From the NCBI GenBank assembly GCA_943788165.1, contig CALSPF010000001.1:682001-746000 (forward strand): 64,000 nucleotides of DNA, written 5' to 3'. The position numbers and the translations under genes were made by a program. Numbering within the stretch: position 1 is the stretch's first letter; the number at the start of each line of letters is the position of its first letter. The stretch comes from an uncultured Flavobacteriaceae bacterium. Lineage in GTDB: Bacteria; Bacteroidota; Bacteroidia; Flavobacteriales; Flavobacteriaceae. Of this stretch, positions 56,701 through 64,000 are shown one piece after another. The notes below the pieces were generated by a model. The model was given only the letters and a program-made list of their open reading frames with translations. It did no database searches and was not told where the DNA came from.

Positions 56701-58134
56701 ATGCAACCCAGCGATTTTAACGCTTTACTGATCGAAAAGTTTCCGTTTCAACCCACTGCCTCTCAGGCGGTATGGATTAATGAAATATCAGAGTATCTTT
56801 TTTACGGTGATTCGTCCACTATTTTTATTTTAAAAGGCTATGCGGGAACAGGAAAATCAACTTCCATCGGGCATTTAGTCAATTTCCTGCCCAAGATTAC
56901 CTACAGGGCAGTTTTGATGGCGCCAACTGGGCGAGCGGCAAAAGTTATGAGTGGTTATGCAGCTAAGAAGGCGTATACCATCCACAAGCAAATTTATTTC
57001 ACCAAGAGTGAAGGTGGAAGTGGAATGAAGTTTACGCTAAAGCCCAACAAGTTTAAGAACACCCTTTTTGTGGTCGACGAAGCCTCCATGATTGGAGACG
57101 ATCGTCAGAATACCAAATTGTTTGAAAATGGCTCCTTGTTAGGTGATTTAATGCAATATGTCGATGCTGGAACCAACTGTAAGCTCTTATTGGTTGGTGA
57201 TCCGGCGCAGTTGCCTCCCGTTCATTTAGACATAAGTCCGGCTTTGGATGGCGATTATTTATCGCGAGAATTTAATAAAGAAGTAGTTGAATGTTCGTTG
57301 GAAGAGGTAGTGCGTCAAAAGACAGGGTCTGGGATTTTAGCCAATGCAACTATTTTGCGTCAGTTTTTGGATGAATCTAGAACAGATGATTTTCAATTTG
57401 ATTTGGATGCTGGTAGTGATGTACGTCGAATGGTCGAAGGAAACGAGATACTGGAAGCCTTGGAAGAGTCAATTCAAGTGGAAGGCCTTGACGAAACAGT
57501 TTTTATTGTCCGATCCAACAAACGCGCCAATTCATATAACCAACAAATTCGGCAACGCATTTTATTTCTAGAGGCAGAACTGTCTGTGGGTGACCAATTA
57601 ATGGTAGTGAAGAATAATTATTTTTGGTTGGATTCAGAATCGGCTCCAGGGTTTATCGCAAATGGGGATTTGGTTAAGGTTCTTCGTATTATTGAGCACA
57701 AAGAAATCTATGGTTTTCGTTTCGCAAAAGTAGAGGTTGATATGGTTGATTATCCGGATGAGAAGCCCTTTGAGACAATGCTTTTGGTGGATACACTCAC
57801 CATGGAGAGCCCCTCATTAAGTTATGAGCAAGGGAACGAATTGTATCAGGCTGTGATGGAAGATTACAAGCATTTAACCACTAAATACAAGCGATTTATG
57901 GCCGTGAAAAACAATGCGTATTTCAACGCTTTACAAGTAAAATATTCCTATGCGATTACTTGCCACAAATCCCAAGGAGGACAATGGAAGAATGTGTTTG
58001 TCGAGCAACCCTATTTACCCGATGGCCCCTCGACCGCCTATTATCGTTGGCTGTATACAGCAATGACGCGAGCAAAAGAGCAATTGTATTTGATTGGTTT
58101 TACAAAAGAGTATTTCCCAAATGAAAAAGAATAA
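56701..58134 (+). CDS. RecD-like/AAA DNA helicase
   Basis: 477 residues, superfamily 1B helicase. Walker A GYAGTGKST (residues ~48-56), motif Ia APTGRAAKVM, motif II VVDEASMIGD, motif III LVGDPAQLPP, motif VI near YTAMTRAKEQLYL, and the TCHKSQGGQW motif V. It resembles stand-alone RecD-type helicases (Dda/RecD2-like) lacking recB/recC partners. No recBC is nearby. It probably unwinds DNA in repair or replication restart. A small AT-rich spacer separates it from the divergent gene. Confidence 0.9.
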   Translation: MQPSDFNALLIEKFPFQPTASQAVWINEISEYLFYGDSSTIFILKGYAGTGKSTSIGHLVNFLPKITYRAVLMAPTGRAAKVMSGYAAKKAYTIHKQIYFTKSEGGSGMKFTLKPNKFKNTLFVVDEASMIGDDRQNTKLFENGSLLGDLMQYVDAGTNCKLLLVGDPAQLPPVHLDISPALDGDYLSREFNKEVVECSLEEVVRQKTGSGILANATILRQFLDESRTDDFQFDLDAGSDVRRMVEGNEILEALEESIQVEGLDETVFIVRSNKRANSYNQQIRQRILFLEAELSVGDQLMVVKNNYFWLDSESAPGFIANGDLVKVLRIIEHKEIYGFRFAKVEVDMVDYPDEKPFETMLLVDTLTMESPSLSYEQGNELYQAVMEDYKHLTTKYKRFMAVKNNAYFNALQVKYSYAITCHKSQGGQWKNVFVEQPYLPDGPSTAYYRWLYTAMTRAKEQLYLIGFTKEYFPNEKE

Positions 58135-58152
58135 AGGGCTCATTTAAATCAA

Positions 58153-58160
58153 TATATTTG
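58153..58160 (+). promoter_or_regulatory. -7 promoter element (TATATTTG) before the acyltransferase
   Basis: An exact TAnnTTTG match 83 nt before the ATG at 58244. No TTG at the expected spacing. Confidence 0.4.
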
Positions 58161-58243
58161 TGTTGTATATTGGATGTTTAATTGGTCTCATTCACCAATT
58201 AGCATGAAGCACGACAACAATAAAAAAAATCACAAACACTAAT

Positions 58244-58795
58244 ATGTTTCGATACATCGCCAAGTTCTTTGCCTTTAAGGTATTTAAGTTCTCTTTGGAG
58301 GGAGCTTTTCCTAAAGACCCCAAGTTTGTAATTGCTGTAGTTCCGCACACCAGTAATTGGGATTTTTTTGTAGCTATAGGTGTTCGTACATTTTTAAAAG
58401 AACCTATTCATTTTGTGGGCAAGAAAGAACTGTTTAATTTTTTAACATCCGGCTTTTTTAAGGGCTTAGGTGGTATGCCTTTAGATAGGAGGAAGAATGA
58501 AAATGTAGTGGAAGCTATAACGCGAATGTATGTTGAAGAAGAGGTTTTTCGAATGGCAATTGCACCAGAAGGAACCCGTAAAAAGGTCAGCGAATGGAAA
58601 ACAGGTTTTTACTATATCGCAAAAAATGCTGGAGTGCCCATTTTACCCATTGCATTGGATTGGGAAAACAGAATAATGAAATTTCATCCTTTATTTACTC
58701 CAACGGAGGACAAGGATAAAGATTTTGCCTATTTAGAGGGTTTATTTAAAGGGGTTGTTGGTAGAGTTCCTGCATACACCAGAACTATTCACTAA
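58244..58795 (+). CDS. 1-acyl-sn-glycerol-3-phosphate acyltransferase-like
   Basis: 183 residues. The acyltransferase HX4D motif is HTSNWD, followed by the substrate block GGMPLDRRKNENVV and APEGTRKKVSEWKTGFYYIA (the EGTR motif III). The family loads acyl chains onto glycerophosphate or lysophosphatidate at the inner membrane; the substrate could also be another lysolipid. It lacks the longer N-terminal membrane helix of PlsC. The last 11 bp overlap the convergent yebC. Confidence 0.85.
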   Translation: MFRYIAKFFAFKVFKFSLEGAFPKDPKFVIAVVPHTSNWDFFVAIGVRTFLKEPIHFVGKKELFNFLTSGFFKGLGGMPLDRRKNENVVEAITRMYVEEEVFRMAIAPEGTRKKVSEWKTGFYYIAKNAGVPILPIALDWENRIMKFHPLFTPTEDKDKDFAYLEGLFKGVVGRVPAYTRTIH

Positions 58796-59501
58796 TGTCC
58801 ATGTTGTGATAGACGTTTTGTACGTCGTCATCTTCCTCTATTTTTTCAATCAATTTTTCGACTTCTTCTTGCTGCTCAGCTGATAATTTGGTCAAGGTTT
58901 GTGGAATGCGCTCAAAACCAGAAGACAATATTTCAAGTCCGCGGTTTTCGAGTTCTTTTTGAATATTGCCAAAATTTTCAAATGGGCCGTAAAGTAAAAT
59001 GCCATCATCGTCGGCAAAAACTTCTTCTACACCAAAATCAATGAATTCAAGCTCCATTTCTTCAGGATCAAGGCCCTCGCCTTGAATATGGAAGTTACAG
59101 CTTTGGTCAAACATGAATTCAACAGATCCAGAAGTACCGAGGTTTCCGTTCGCTTTATTAAAATAACTGCGCACATTTGCTACAGTTCTATTGTTGTTAT
59201 CGGTGGCTGTCTCTACCAAAACAGCAATCCCGTAGGGAGCATATCCTTCGAATAGAACTTCTTTGAAGTTTTCGGTGTTTTTATCGAAAGCCTTTTTTAT
59301 TGCCCGCTCTACATTGTCTTTAGGCATGTTTGCCGCTTTGGCATTTTGAATCACGGCACGCAGACGCGCATTGTTGTCTGGGTCTGGACCTCCATCTTTT
59401 ACTGCCATTACGATGTCTTTCCCAATGCGAGTAAACGTTTTAGCCATTGCTGACCAACGTTTCATTTTACGGGCTTTTCTAAATTCAAATGCTCTTCCCA
59501 T
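58785..59501 (-). CDS. YebC/PmpR family transcriptional regulator
   Basis: 238 residues. It starts MGRAFEFRKARKMKRWSAMA, a Bacteroidota variant of the family's MAGHSKWANIKHRK opening, then PKDNVERAIKKA and FEGYAPYGIAVLVE, typical YebC blocks. Members were annotated as transcription regulators; some later work ties them to translation of proline-rich motifs, so function is best left open. It has a -7 element 17 nt upstream of its ATG. Confidence 0.93.
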   Translation of the reverse strand: MGRAFEFRKARKMKRWSAMAKTFTRIGKDIVMAVKDGGPDPDNNARLRAVIQNAKAANMPKDNVERAIKKAFDKNTENFKEVLFEGYAPYGIAVLVETATDNNNRTVANVRSYFNKANGNLGTSGSVEFMFDQSCNFHIQGEGLDPEEMELEFIDFGVEEVFADDDGILLYGPFENFGNIQKELENRGLEILSSGFERIPQTLTKLSAEQQEEVEKLIEKIEEDDDVQNVYHNMDISE

Positions 59502-59518
59502 GTGGTTTTGTTTAGTGG

Positions 59519-59526
59519 CAAATATA
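59519..59526 (-). promoter_or_regulatory. -7 promoter element (TATATTTG) for yebC
   Basis: The minus strand reads TATATTTG, an exact match 17 nt before the yebC ATG, in the short gap after the epimerase-like gene. Confidence 0.5.
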
Positions 59527-59540
59527 AGAACTCTTCGGCC

Positions 59541-60365
59541 TTATAAAAACCCTTGGTTCAAAAAGGAATCTTCCAAGACCTCTTCGCAGCTTGTGTTCAA
59601 GTGATCGGGGAGTTTGTTTTCCTTTGGTAAAACGGCAATATACCGCATATCGTTGGTGGTGTATACTTGCTTAAAAATCATTTTATTCCATCCGCGTTTT
59701 GTGGCCAAGCGCTTGTGAAATTCATGATGTGTTATTAGGTCTGTACTTCCTAGGTGAAAAAGACCAGTTAGTTGTTGATTAATGATGTAATGAATTTGCT
59801 GACTTAATTTTCGGTCACTAATTAAATTAATAATGGTGTTGGGAAATACTTCAACGGCTTCTTTGTTGTGCATCTTATCCTCCATTTCTTTGACCCTGGG
59901 GGAATGAAGTCCGTAAACCATCGGTAATCGAGCAATGACATACTTGCTTGTGGGCATTCGCATAATACTATTTTCGATACTAATTTTTAAGCGTCCATAA
60001 ACACTTTCAGACAAGGTCTTGTCAAATTCATAGGAAGGATAATTATGAAAGGCGTCAAAGACATTAGAAGAGGAAAGAAAAAGTAAGCGACAATTAAAGT
60101 GTTCTACATGATCGATTAATTGCTCATGCAATTCAATTTGATCAATAAAGGGTCCGCGTAAGGCAGAAATAATCAGCTTTGGGCGTATTTTTTTCAATAG
60201 GGAATGAATGTCGTCCTGGGTGTGATCAAAATGAAAAAACTGCTGATTGTTTTTAAATTTCTTGTCAGAATAATACGTTCCATAGGTGTTGAAATATGGG
60301 CTAAGCTCTTTGTACAAAGCATGGCCAATAAATCCACTTCCCCCTAGGATTAAGATGCTTTTCAC
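59541..60365 (-). CDS. SDR/RmlD-like NAD(P)-binding protein
   Basis: 274 residues from a GTG. The Rossmann motif GGSGFIGHALY at residues 8-18 places it among extended short-chain dehydrogenases or dTDP-4-dehydrorhamnose reductase-like proteins. The catalytic YxxxK is present as YGRLK (Tyr~122). No sugar-nucleotide genes lie nearby, so substrate prediction is not possible. It follows gcvT by 9 bp on the same strand and is probably cotranscribed. Confidence 0.85.
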   Translation of the reverse strand: MKSILILGGSGFIGHALYKELSPYFNTYGTYYSDKKFKNNQQFFHFDHTQDDIHSLLKKIRPKLIISALRGPFIDQIELHEQLIDHVEHFNCRLLFLSSSNVFDAFHNYPSYEFDKTLSESVYGRLKISIENSIMRMPTSKYVIARLPMVYGLHSPRVKEMEDKMHNKEAVEVFPNTIINLISDRKLSQQIHYIINQQLTGLFHLGSTDLITHHEFHKRLATKRGWNKMIFKQVYTTNDMRYIAVLPKENKLPDHLNTSCEEVLEDSFLNQGFL

Positions 60366-60374
60366 ACGATGATT

Positions 60375-61460
60375 TTAGGAGGTGTAAAAAGGTAAAGGAA
60401 CAACTTTGGCTGTGATGTTTTTGTTGCGAATTTGTACTCCAAAAACACTGCCTGGAAGAGCATATTTTTTGGGGACATAACCTAAACCAATGGCTTTGTT
60501 TAAAGAAGGTGATTGTGTTCCAGAAGTTACTTGACCAATGCGATTACCGTTTTCATCAACTATTGTGTGACCAGTTCGTGGTATTCCACGTTCTGTTAAT
60601 TCAAAACCAACCAATGCTTGATCAACACCCTCACTTTTTTGCTTGCCTATGGCATCTGCATTGGTGAAGTTCGTTGCTGGACGTGTTACCCAACCCAGAC
60701 CAGCAGCAATGGGAGAGCTAGTGTCGTTGATTTCATTGCCATATAAGCAGTACCCCATTTCTAGTCGGAGCGTGTCGCGGGCGGCCAAACCTATGGGTTG
60801 AATGCCAAAAGACGCTCCAGCGCTAAAAACAGCCTCCCAAATTGCTGCAACATCGGTGTTTTTACAATATACCTCCAATCCTCCGGATCCAGTATAGCCA
60901 GTGGTGGCTACAATTACCTCATTGATTCCCGCAAACGAGGTTCTGGTGTGGGCATAAAAGACTAGGCTGTTAAGGTCAAAAGGAGTTAACGCTTGAACTG
61001 CCTCGATTGCTTTTGGCCCTTGGATTGCTAATAGCGAATATTCGTCAGAGGCATTCGAAATACTTGCATTGAATTCTTTATTTATTTCATTGATCCATGC
61101 CCAATCTTTTTCAATATTAGAAGCATTAACAACCAGCATGTATTTTTCGTTGGCTATTTGATAAACAATCAGATCATCCACAATTCCACCCCCATGATTT
61201 GGGAAGTAATTGTATTGTGCTTTCCCTGGAATAAGCTTAGAAATATCATTGCTGCATGCTCGCTGTAATAAGGTCAGTGCTTGGGGTCCTTCGACAAAGA
61301 ATTCGCCCATGTGAGATACATCAAAGACCCCTACTTTTTTGCGAACACAATGGTGCTCTTCTTTAATTCTCGTATAGCTTACAGGCATTTCAAACCCGCC
61401 AAAAGAAACCATTTTGGCGCCTAAATTATGATGTACAGGATTCAGTTTAGTTTTTTTCAT
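60375..61460 (-). CDS. gcvT: Aminomethyltransferase GcvT (glycine cleavage T protein)
   Basis: 361 residues. The THF-binding N-terminal domain begins with LGAKMVSFGGFEMPVSY and GVFDVSHMGEF, with VDDLIVYQ holding the key Asp. Further blocks are GYTGSGGLEVY and LAARDTLRLEMGYCLYGNEI. It releases ammonia and transfers the methylene group to tetrahydrofolate. gcvP and gcvH are not in the window; the shared E3, lpd, is 24 kb away. Confidence 0.96.
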   Translation of the reverse strand: MKKTKLNPVHHNLGAKMVSFGGFEMPVSYTRIKEEHHCVRKKVGVFDVSHMGEFFVEGPQALTLLQRACSNDISKLIPGKAQYNYFPNHGGGIVDDLIVYQIANEKYMLVVNASNIEKDWAWINEINKEFNASISNASDEYSLLAIQGPKAIEAVQALTPFDLNSLVFYAHTRTSFAGINEVIVATTGYTGSGGLEVYCKNTDVAAIWEAVFSAGASFGIQPIGLAARDTLRLEMGYCLYGNEINDTSSPIAAGLGWVTRPATNFTNADAIGKQKSEGVDQALVGFELTERGIPRTGHTIVDENGNRIGQVTSGTQSPSLNKAIGLGYVPKKYALPGSVFGVQIRNKNITAKVVPLPFYTS

Positions 61461-61478
61461 TGGCTTTGTTAAAAACAG

Positions 61479-61486
61479 TAAATTTG
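61479..61486 (+). promoter_or_regulatory. -7 promoter element (TAAATTTG) for aminopeptidase P
   Basis: An exact TAnnTTTG match in the 76-bp divergent spacer to gcvT, 50 nt before the ATG at 61537. TTG at 61460-61462 lies 16 nt upstream, three short of the usual 19. Confidence 0.5.
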
Positions 61487-61536
61487 GGCTAAAATAGAAG
61501 AATTATTTTACCTTTCTTATTTTAAAAACAATACTT

Positions 61537-63156
61537 ATGCACAAATCTTCACTTCTTTTATCAATCGTTTTAGTTGTTTTTTCTAGCTCTCTTTTTGGGC
61601 AAGCTAAACTGCCCTCAGAAGAGGCTTTGGCTTTTCATAAGACACGTCGTGAGGAGCTCCGTAAGCAATTACCCCCCAATAGTGTTGCGGTTGTTTTTGC
61701 TAGCCCCACACGAAATAGAGCAAATGATGTAGATTTTATCTATCATCAAGACCCAAATTTCTTTTACCTGACAGGATGGAGAGAACCTCAATCTGTATTG
61801 CTGGTTTATTCTTCCCCTCAATCGGATGAAAAAGGAACCTATTCTGAAAAGATATATATACAAGAACGTGATGCGAGAGCAGAACAATGGAATGGTTATC
61901 GTCTTGGTTTAAAAGGAGCGAAAGCAATGGGGTTTGATCGCGTTGCATTGCGTGATGCCTTTGTGCAGTCTCCTCCAGATTTCAGTGGTTTTGATGAAAT
62001 TTTGATTATTGACTTTCAAAATGATGAACGTGATTTAGCTGGCGATCCCTATGATTTATTTCAATTAAAGAAAACCTTTAAAGAAGCAATCAACTTTCCT
62101 GCAGATTTTAATCGTACCAAGTACGGAATTCAGCAATCTATTCGCACTGCAATACCCGAGACCTTTGAGCTTTTAAAAACGTATGTGAATTGGCAAATTG
62201 AAAGAGATTCAACCTTGATTAATGATCCCATAATAAAGGATTTTGTTGCTTTGGAAACCCTAGAAATTCCTGCAGATTTGAAAGTAAAAACAGCTTTTGT
62301 TTTGAAAGAATTTCGTTTTGATGTTGAAAAGTTAGAACGCATTATGGGAGATTTACGTGAAGTAAAAACTCCTTTTGAATTGACACAATTAAAGCGTGCC
62401 ATAGAAATCTCTTCCATTGGTCAGGTAGAAGTCATGAAGGCTCTTCACCCTGGAATGTCTGAACGCGAAGTGCAAGGAATTCACGAATATGTGTTTAAGA
62501 AGTATGGAGCAGCCTATGAAGGCTATCCCTCTATAGTGGGAACTGGAAACAATGCCTGTGTTTTGCATTATATTGAAAATAGCGATCAACCGGCAGAAAC
62601 CGATTTGATGTTGATGGACCTTGGAGCTGAATATGATGGTTATACAGCCGATGTTACACGTACATTACCAGTTAAGGGTACGTTTACTGAGGCGCAGCGC
62701 CTATTGTATGAGATTGTTTACAATGCACAAGAAGCCGGAATCGAAAAATCTATTGTTGGGGCAACAACTCGCGAGATTACAGAAATTACGCAAGAGGTTG
62801 TGGCCAAAGGACTTTTAGCTTTGGGAATAATTGAAGAAGAAGCTCAATTCCGTAAATACTATCCACATGGTGCTTCGCATCATATAGGATTAGATGTTCA
62901 TGATTTAAGTAATTATGGACCTCTTCCGGTGAACTCTATCATTACTGTGGAGCCAGGGATTTACATTCCAAAAGACAGTCCTTGTGATCCAAAATGGTGG
63001 GGGATTGGTATCCGAATAGAAGACGATATCTTAATCACCGAAAATCGACCAATCAATCTATCTGCTGGCGCACCAAGAAAATGGGAAGCCATAGAAGCAA
63101 TGATGCAGCAGGACAGCCCGTTGAGCAACTTCGAGCTTCCTGCCTTATCTAATTAA
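61537..63156 (+). CDS. Secreted Xaa-Pro aminopeptidase (M24B)
   Basis: 539 residues with a signal peptide (residues 1-21, ending SLFGQ). The N-terminal aminopeptidase P domain (about 28-260) includes the block VDFIYHQDPNFFYLTGW. The catalytic pita-bread domain has metal ligands Asp in LMDLGAEYDG, Asp in TADVTR, His in HGASHHIGLDVHD, Glu in TVEPGIYIP and Glu in GIRIEDDILIT. All five ligands are present, so it should be an active dimetal peptidase removing residues before proline, in the periplasm or outside. Divergent from gcvT; its 3' end meets the convergent thrC with a 4-bp overlap. Confidence 0.94.
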   Translation: MHKSSLLLSIVLVVFSSSLFGQAKLPSEEALAFHKTRREELRKQLPPNSVAVVFASPTRNRANDVDFIYHQDPNFFYLTGWREPQSVLLVYSSPQSDEKGTYSEKIYIQERDARAEQWNGYRLGLKGAKAMGFDRVALRDAFVQSPPDFSGFDEILIIDFQNDERDLAGDPYDLFQLKKTFKEAINFPADFNRTKYGIQQSIRTAIPETFELLKTYVNWQIERDSTLINDPIIKDFVALETLEIPADLKVKTAFVLKEFRFDVEKLERIMGDLREVKTPFELTQLKRAIEISSIGQVEVMKALHPGMSEREVQGIHEYVFKKYGAAYEGYPSIVGTGNNACVLHYIENSDQPAETDLMLMDLGAEYDGYTADVTRTLPVKGTFTEAQRLLYEIVYNAQEAGIEKSIVGATTREITEITQEVVAKGLLALGIIEEEAQFRKYYPHGASHHIGLDVHDLSNYGPLPVNSIITVEPGIYIPKDSPCDPKWWGIGIRIEDDILITENRPINLSAGAPRKWEAIEAMMQQDSPLSNFELPALSN

Positions 63157-64000
63157 GCTAACAAGTAAGCTTTTAAGTCGGCGTAATTGGTTACAGAAAC
63201 ACTTTTCTGCTCCTTGCTAAAAAGGGATTGAATGCGCGAAGGGAGCTCAACTTTAGTGTTTAGGATTTCTTCTACTGTGTTGAGGAATTTTACGGGATGT
63301 GCTGTTTCTAAGAAAACACCGTATTTATTTGGATGGTTATCTAAATAGTGGTTTAACCCAAGATAGCCAACAGCGCCGTGTGGGTCTGCAATATATCCAG
63401 CATTAGCATAGATTTTTTTCATGGCAGATCGTGTTGCTGAATCGGTAAAACGATAACCAGTAAGATGTGACTTTAGATTGTCAAATTGATTCCCATAAAT
63501 TTTTTGAATCCGCACAAAATTACTTGGATCACCTACGTCCATGGCATTTGAAATGGTGGGAGTAGTGGTTACAGCTTTATATATTCCCGTTTCAAGGTAT
63601 GCGGGCACTGCGTCGTTTACATTAGTGCAAGCAATAAAATGGTCAATGGGTAGCCCCATTTGTTGCGCCATCATTCCGGCACATATATTACCAAAATTTC
63701 CACTGGGAACCGAAAAAACCAAGGGTTGTTTGCGGTGTGCAAGTGAACGATAGGCAATGAAATAATACAACATTTGTGGTAACCAACGTGCTACATTAAT
63801 TGAATTGGCAGAAGTTAATTTACGTATGGAGGTGATGTCTTTATCTAAAAATGCTGTTTTGACCATGTCTTGACAATCATCAAAAACGCCATCAATTTCT
63901 AGGGCAGTTATATTTTGACCAAGGGTAGTGAGTTGTAATTCCTGCACTTTACTCACCTTTCCTTTAGGATACAGAATAACCACTTCAATTCCTTCAACGC
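63153..64000 (-). CDS. thrC: Threonine synthase ThrC, C-terminal part (cut by window edge)
   Basis: The frame is open to the right edge of the window, so the N-terminal third, with the PLP-binding lysine, lies outside. The visible ~282 residues include VILYPKGKVSKVQ, SINVARWLPQM, FSVPSGNFGNICAGMMAQ (phosphate-binding glycine loop) and LETAHPVKFLNTV, all typical of the long threonine synthase branch. It converts phosphohomoserine to threonine. A GTG at 63983 is an internal codon, not the start. Confidence 0.94.
   Translation of the reverse strand, partial: VEGIEVVILYPKGKVSKVQELQLTTLGQNITALEIDGVFDDCQDMVKTAFLDKDITSIRKLTSANSINVARWLPQMLYYFIAYRSLAHRKQPLVFSVPSGNFGNICAGMMAQQMGLPIDHFIACTNVNDAVPAYLETGIYKAVTTTPTISNAMDVGDPSNFVRIQKIYGNQFDNLKSHLTGYRFTDSATRSAMKKIYANAGYIADPHGAVGYLGLNHYLDNHPNKYGVFLETAHPVKFLNTVEEILNTKVELPSRIQSLFSKEQKSVSVTNYADLKAYLLA

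Noticed and set aside
61669-61948. Minus-strand ORFs inside aminopeptidase P
   Set aside because: Composition is low-complexity Leu/Ile/Phe expected of reverse-strand reading, and the plus-strand gene is unambiguous.

Overview
The window is about 64 kb of tightly packed, moderately AT-rich chromosome from a member of the Bacteroidota, most likely order Flavobacteriales. Three things point there. The first is lineage-restricted families: DUF6913, DUF4835, DUF3822, a divergent RNA polymerase omega, and a DnaX lacking the zinc-binding cysteines. The second is flavobacterial gene order (prmC-ligA-DUF6913-dapA-bamD-rpoZ-coaBC-DUF4835-recN). The third is repeated exact copies of the Bacteroidota -7 promoter element TAnnTTTG in front of genes. 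A lone PL7 alginate lyase fits a marine or algae-associated life. No tRNA, rRNA, insertion sequence, prophage, CRISPR array or recognisable defence system was found.

Layout. 1-8.8 kb: GNAT fragment, mltG, rsmI, a frameshifted tyrosine phosphatase, dnaA, a thioesterase, ribD, GNAT, prmC, ligA. 8.9-17.7 kb: a plus-strand core run (DUF6913, dapA, bamD, rpoZ, coaBC, DUF4835, recN, fabI, YbbR protein, coaE). 17.8-22.7 kb: a histidine kinase/response regulator pair, then on the minus strand xerD, a PqqB-like hydrolase and a DUF1330 protein, then aroQ. 22.7-33.6 kb: an eleven-gene minus-strand run that is the most accessory part of the window (alpha/beta hydrolase, VOC protein, flavoprotein-DUF2855 fusion, MFS transporter, GNAT, GMC oxidoreductase, DUF1295, a 55-residue membrane protein, VF530, rlmF, PL7 lyase). 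33.7-39.2 kb: yheT-like hydrolase, lpd, two tandem msrB genes, a UMF1-type transporter and a wrecked sigma-factor/GIN-domain locus. 39.3-52.5 kb: lon, NRDE protein, cmk, rpsA, pyrR-pyrB-rnz, pdxH and a sixA-ppk1-ppx polyphosphate operon. 52.5-64 kb: dnaX with a ten-A slip site, RNase P RNA, rsmD, DUF3822, a RecD-like helicase, an acyltransferase, yebC, an epimerase-like protein, gcvT, a secreted aminopeptidase P and the 3' part of thrC.

The genes cover chromosome replication and repair (dnaA, ligA, recN, dnaX, xerD), RNA maturation and modification (rnpB, rnz, rsmI, rsmD, rlmF), translation (rpsA, prmC), envelope building (mltG, bamD), cofactors (ribD, coaBC, coaE, pdxH), pyrimidine, lysine, threonine and aromatic amino acid synthesis, and redox repair (msrB x2).

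The observations most worth following are: dnaX, where the full-length tau frame is reachable only by slipping on A10; the phosphatase, broken inside its P-loop; an ECF sigma remnant joined by deletion to the tail of a GIN-domain gene; an MFS transporter with no AUG start; a flavoprotein-DUF2855 fusion inside an uncharacterised oxidoreductase run; and several genes whose -7 element ends only 4-5 nt before the start codon. Several frame breaks fall at homopolymers, so base-call error must be excluded first.
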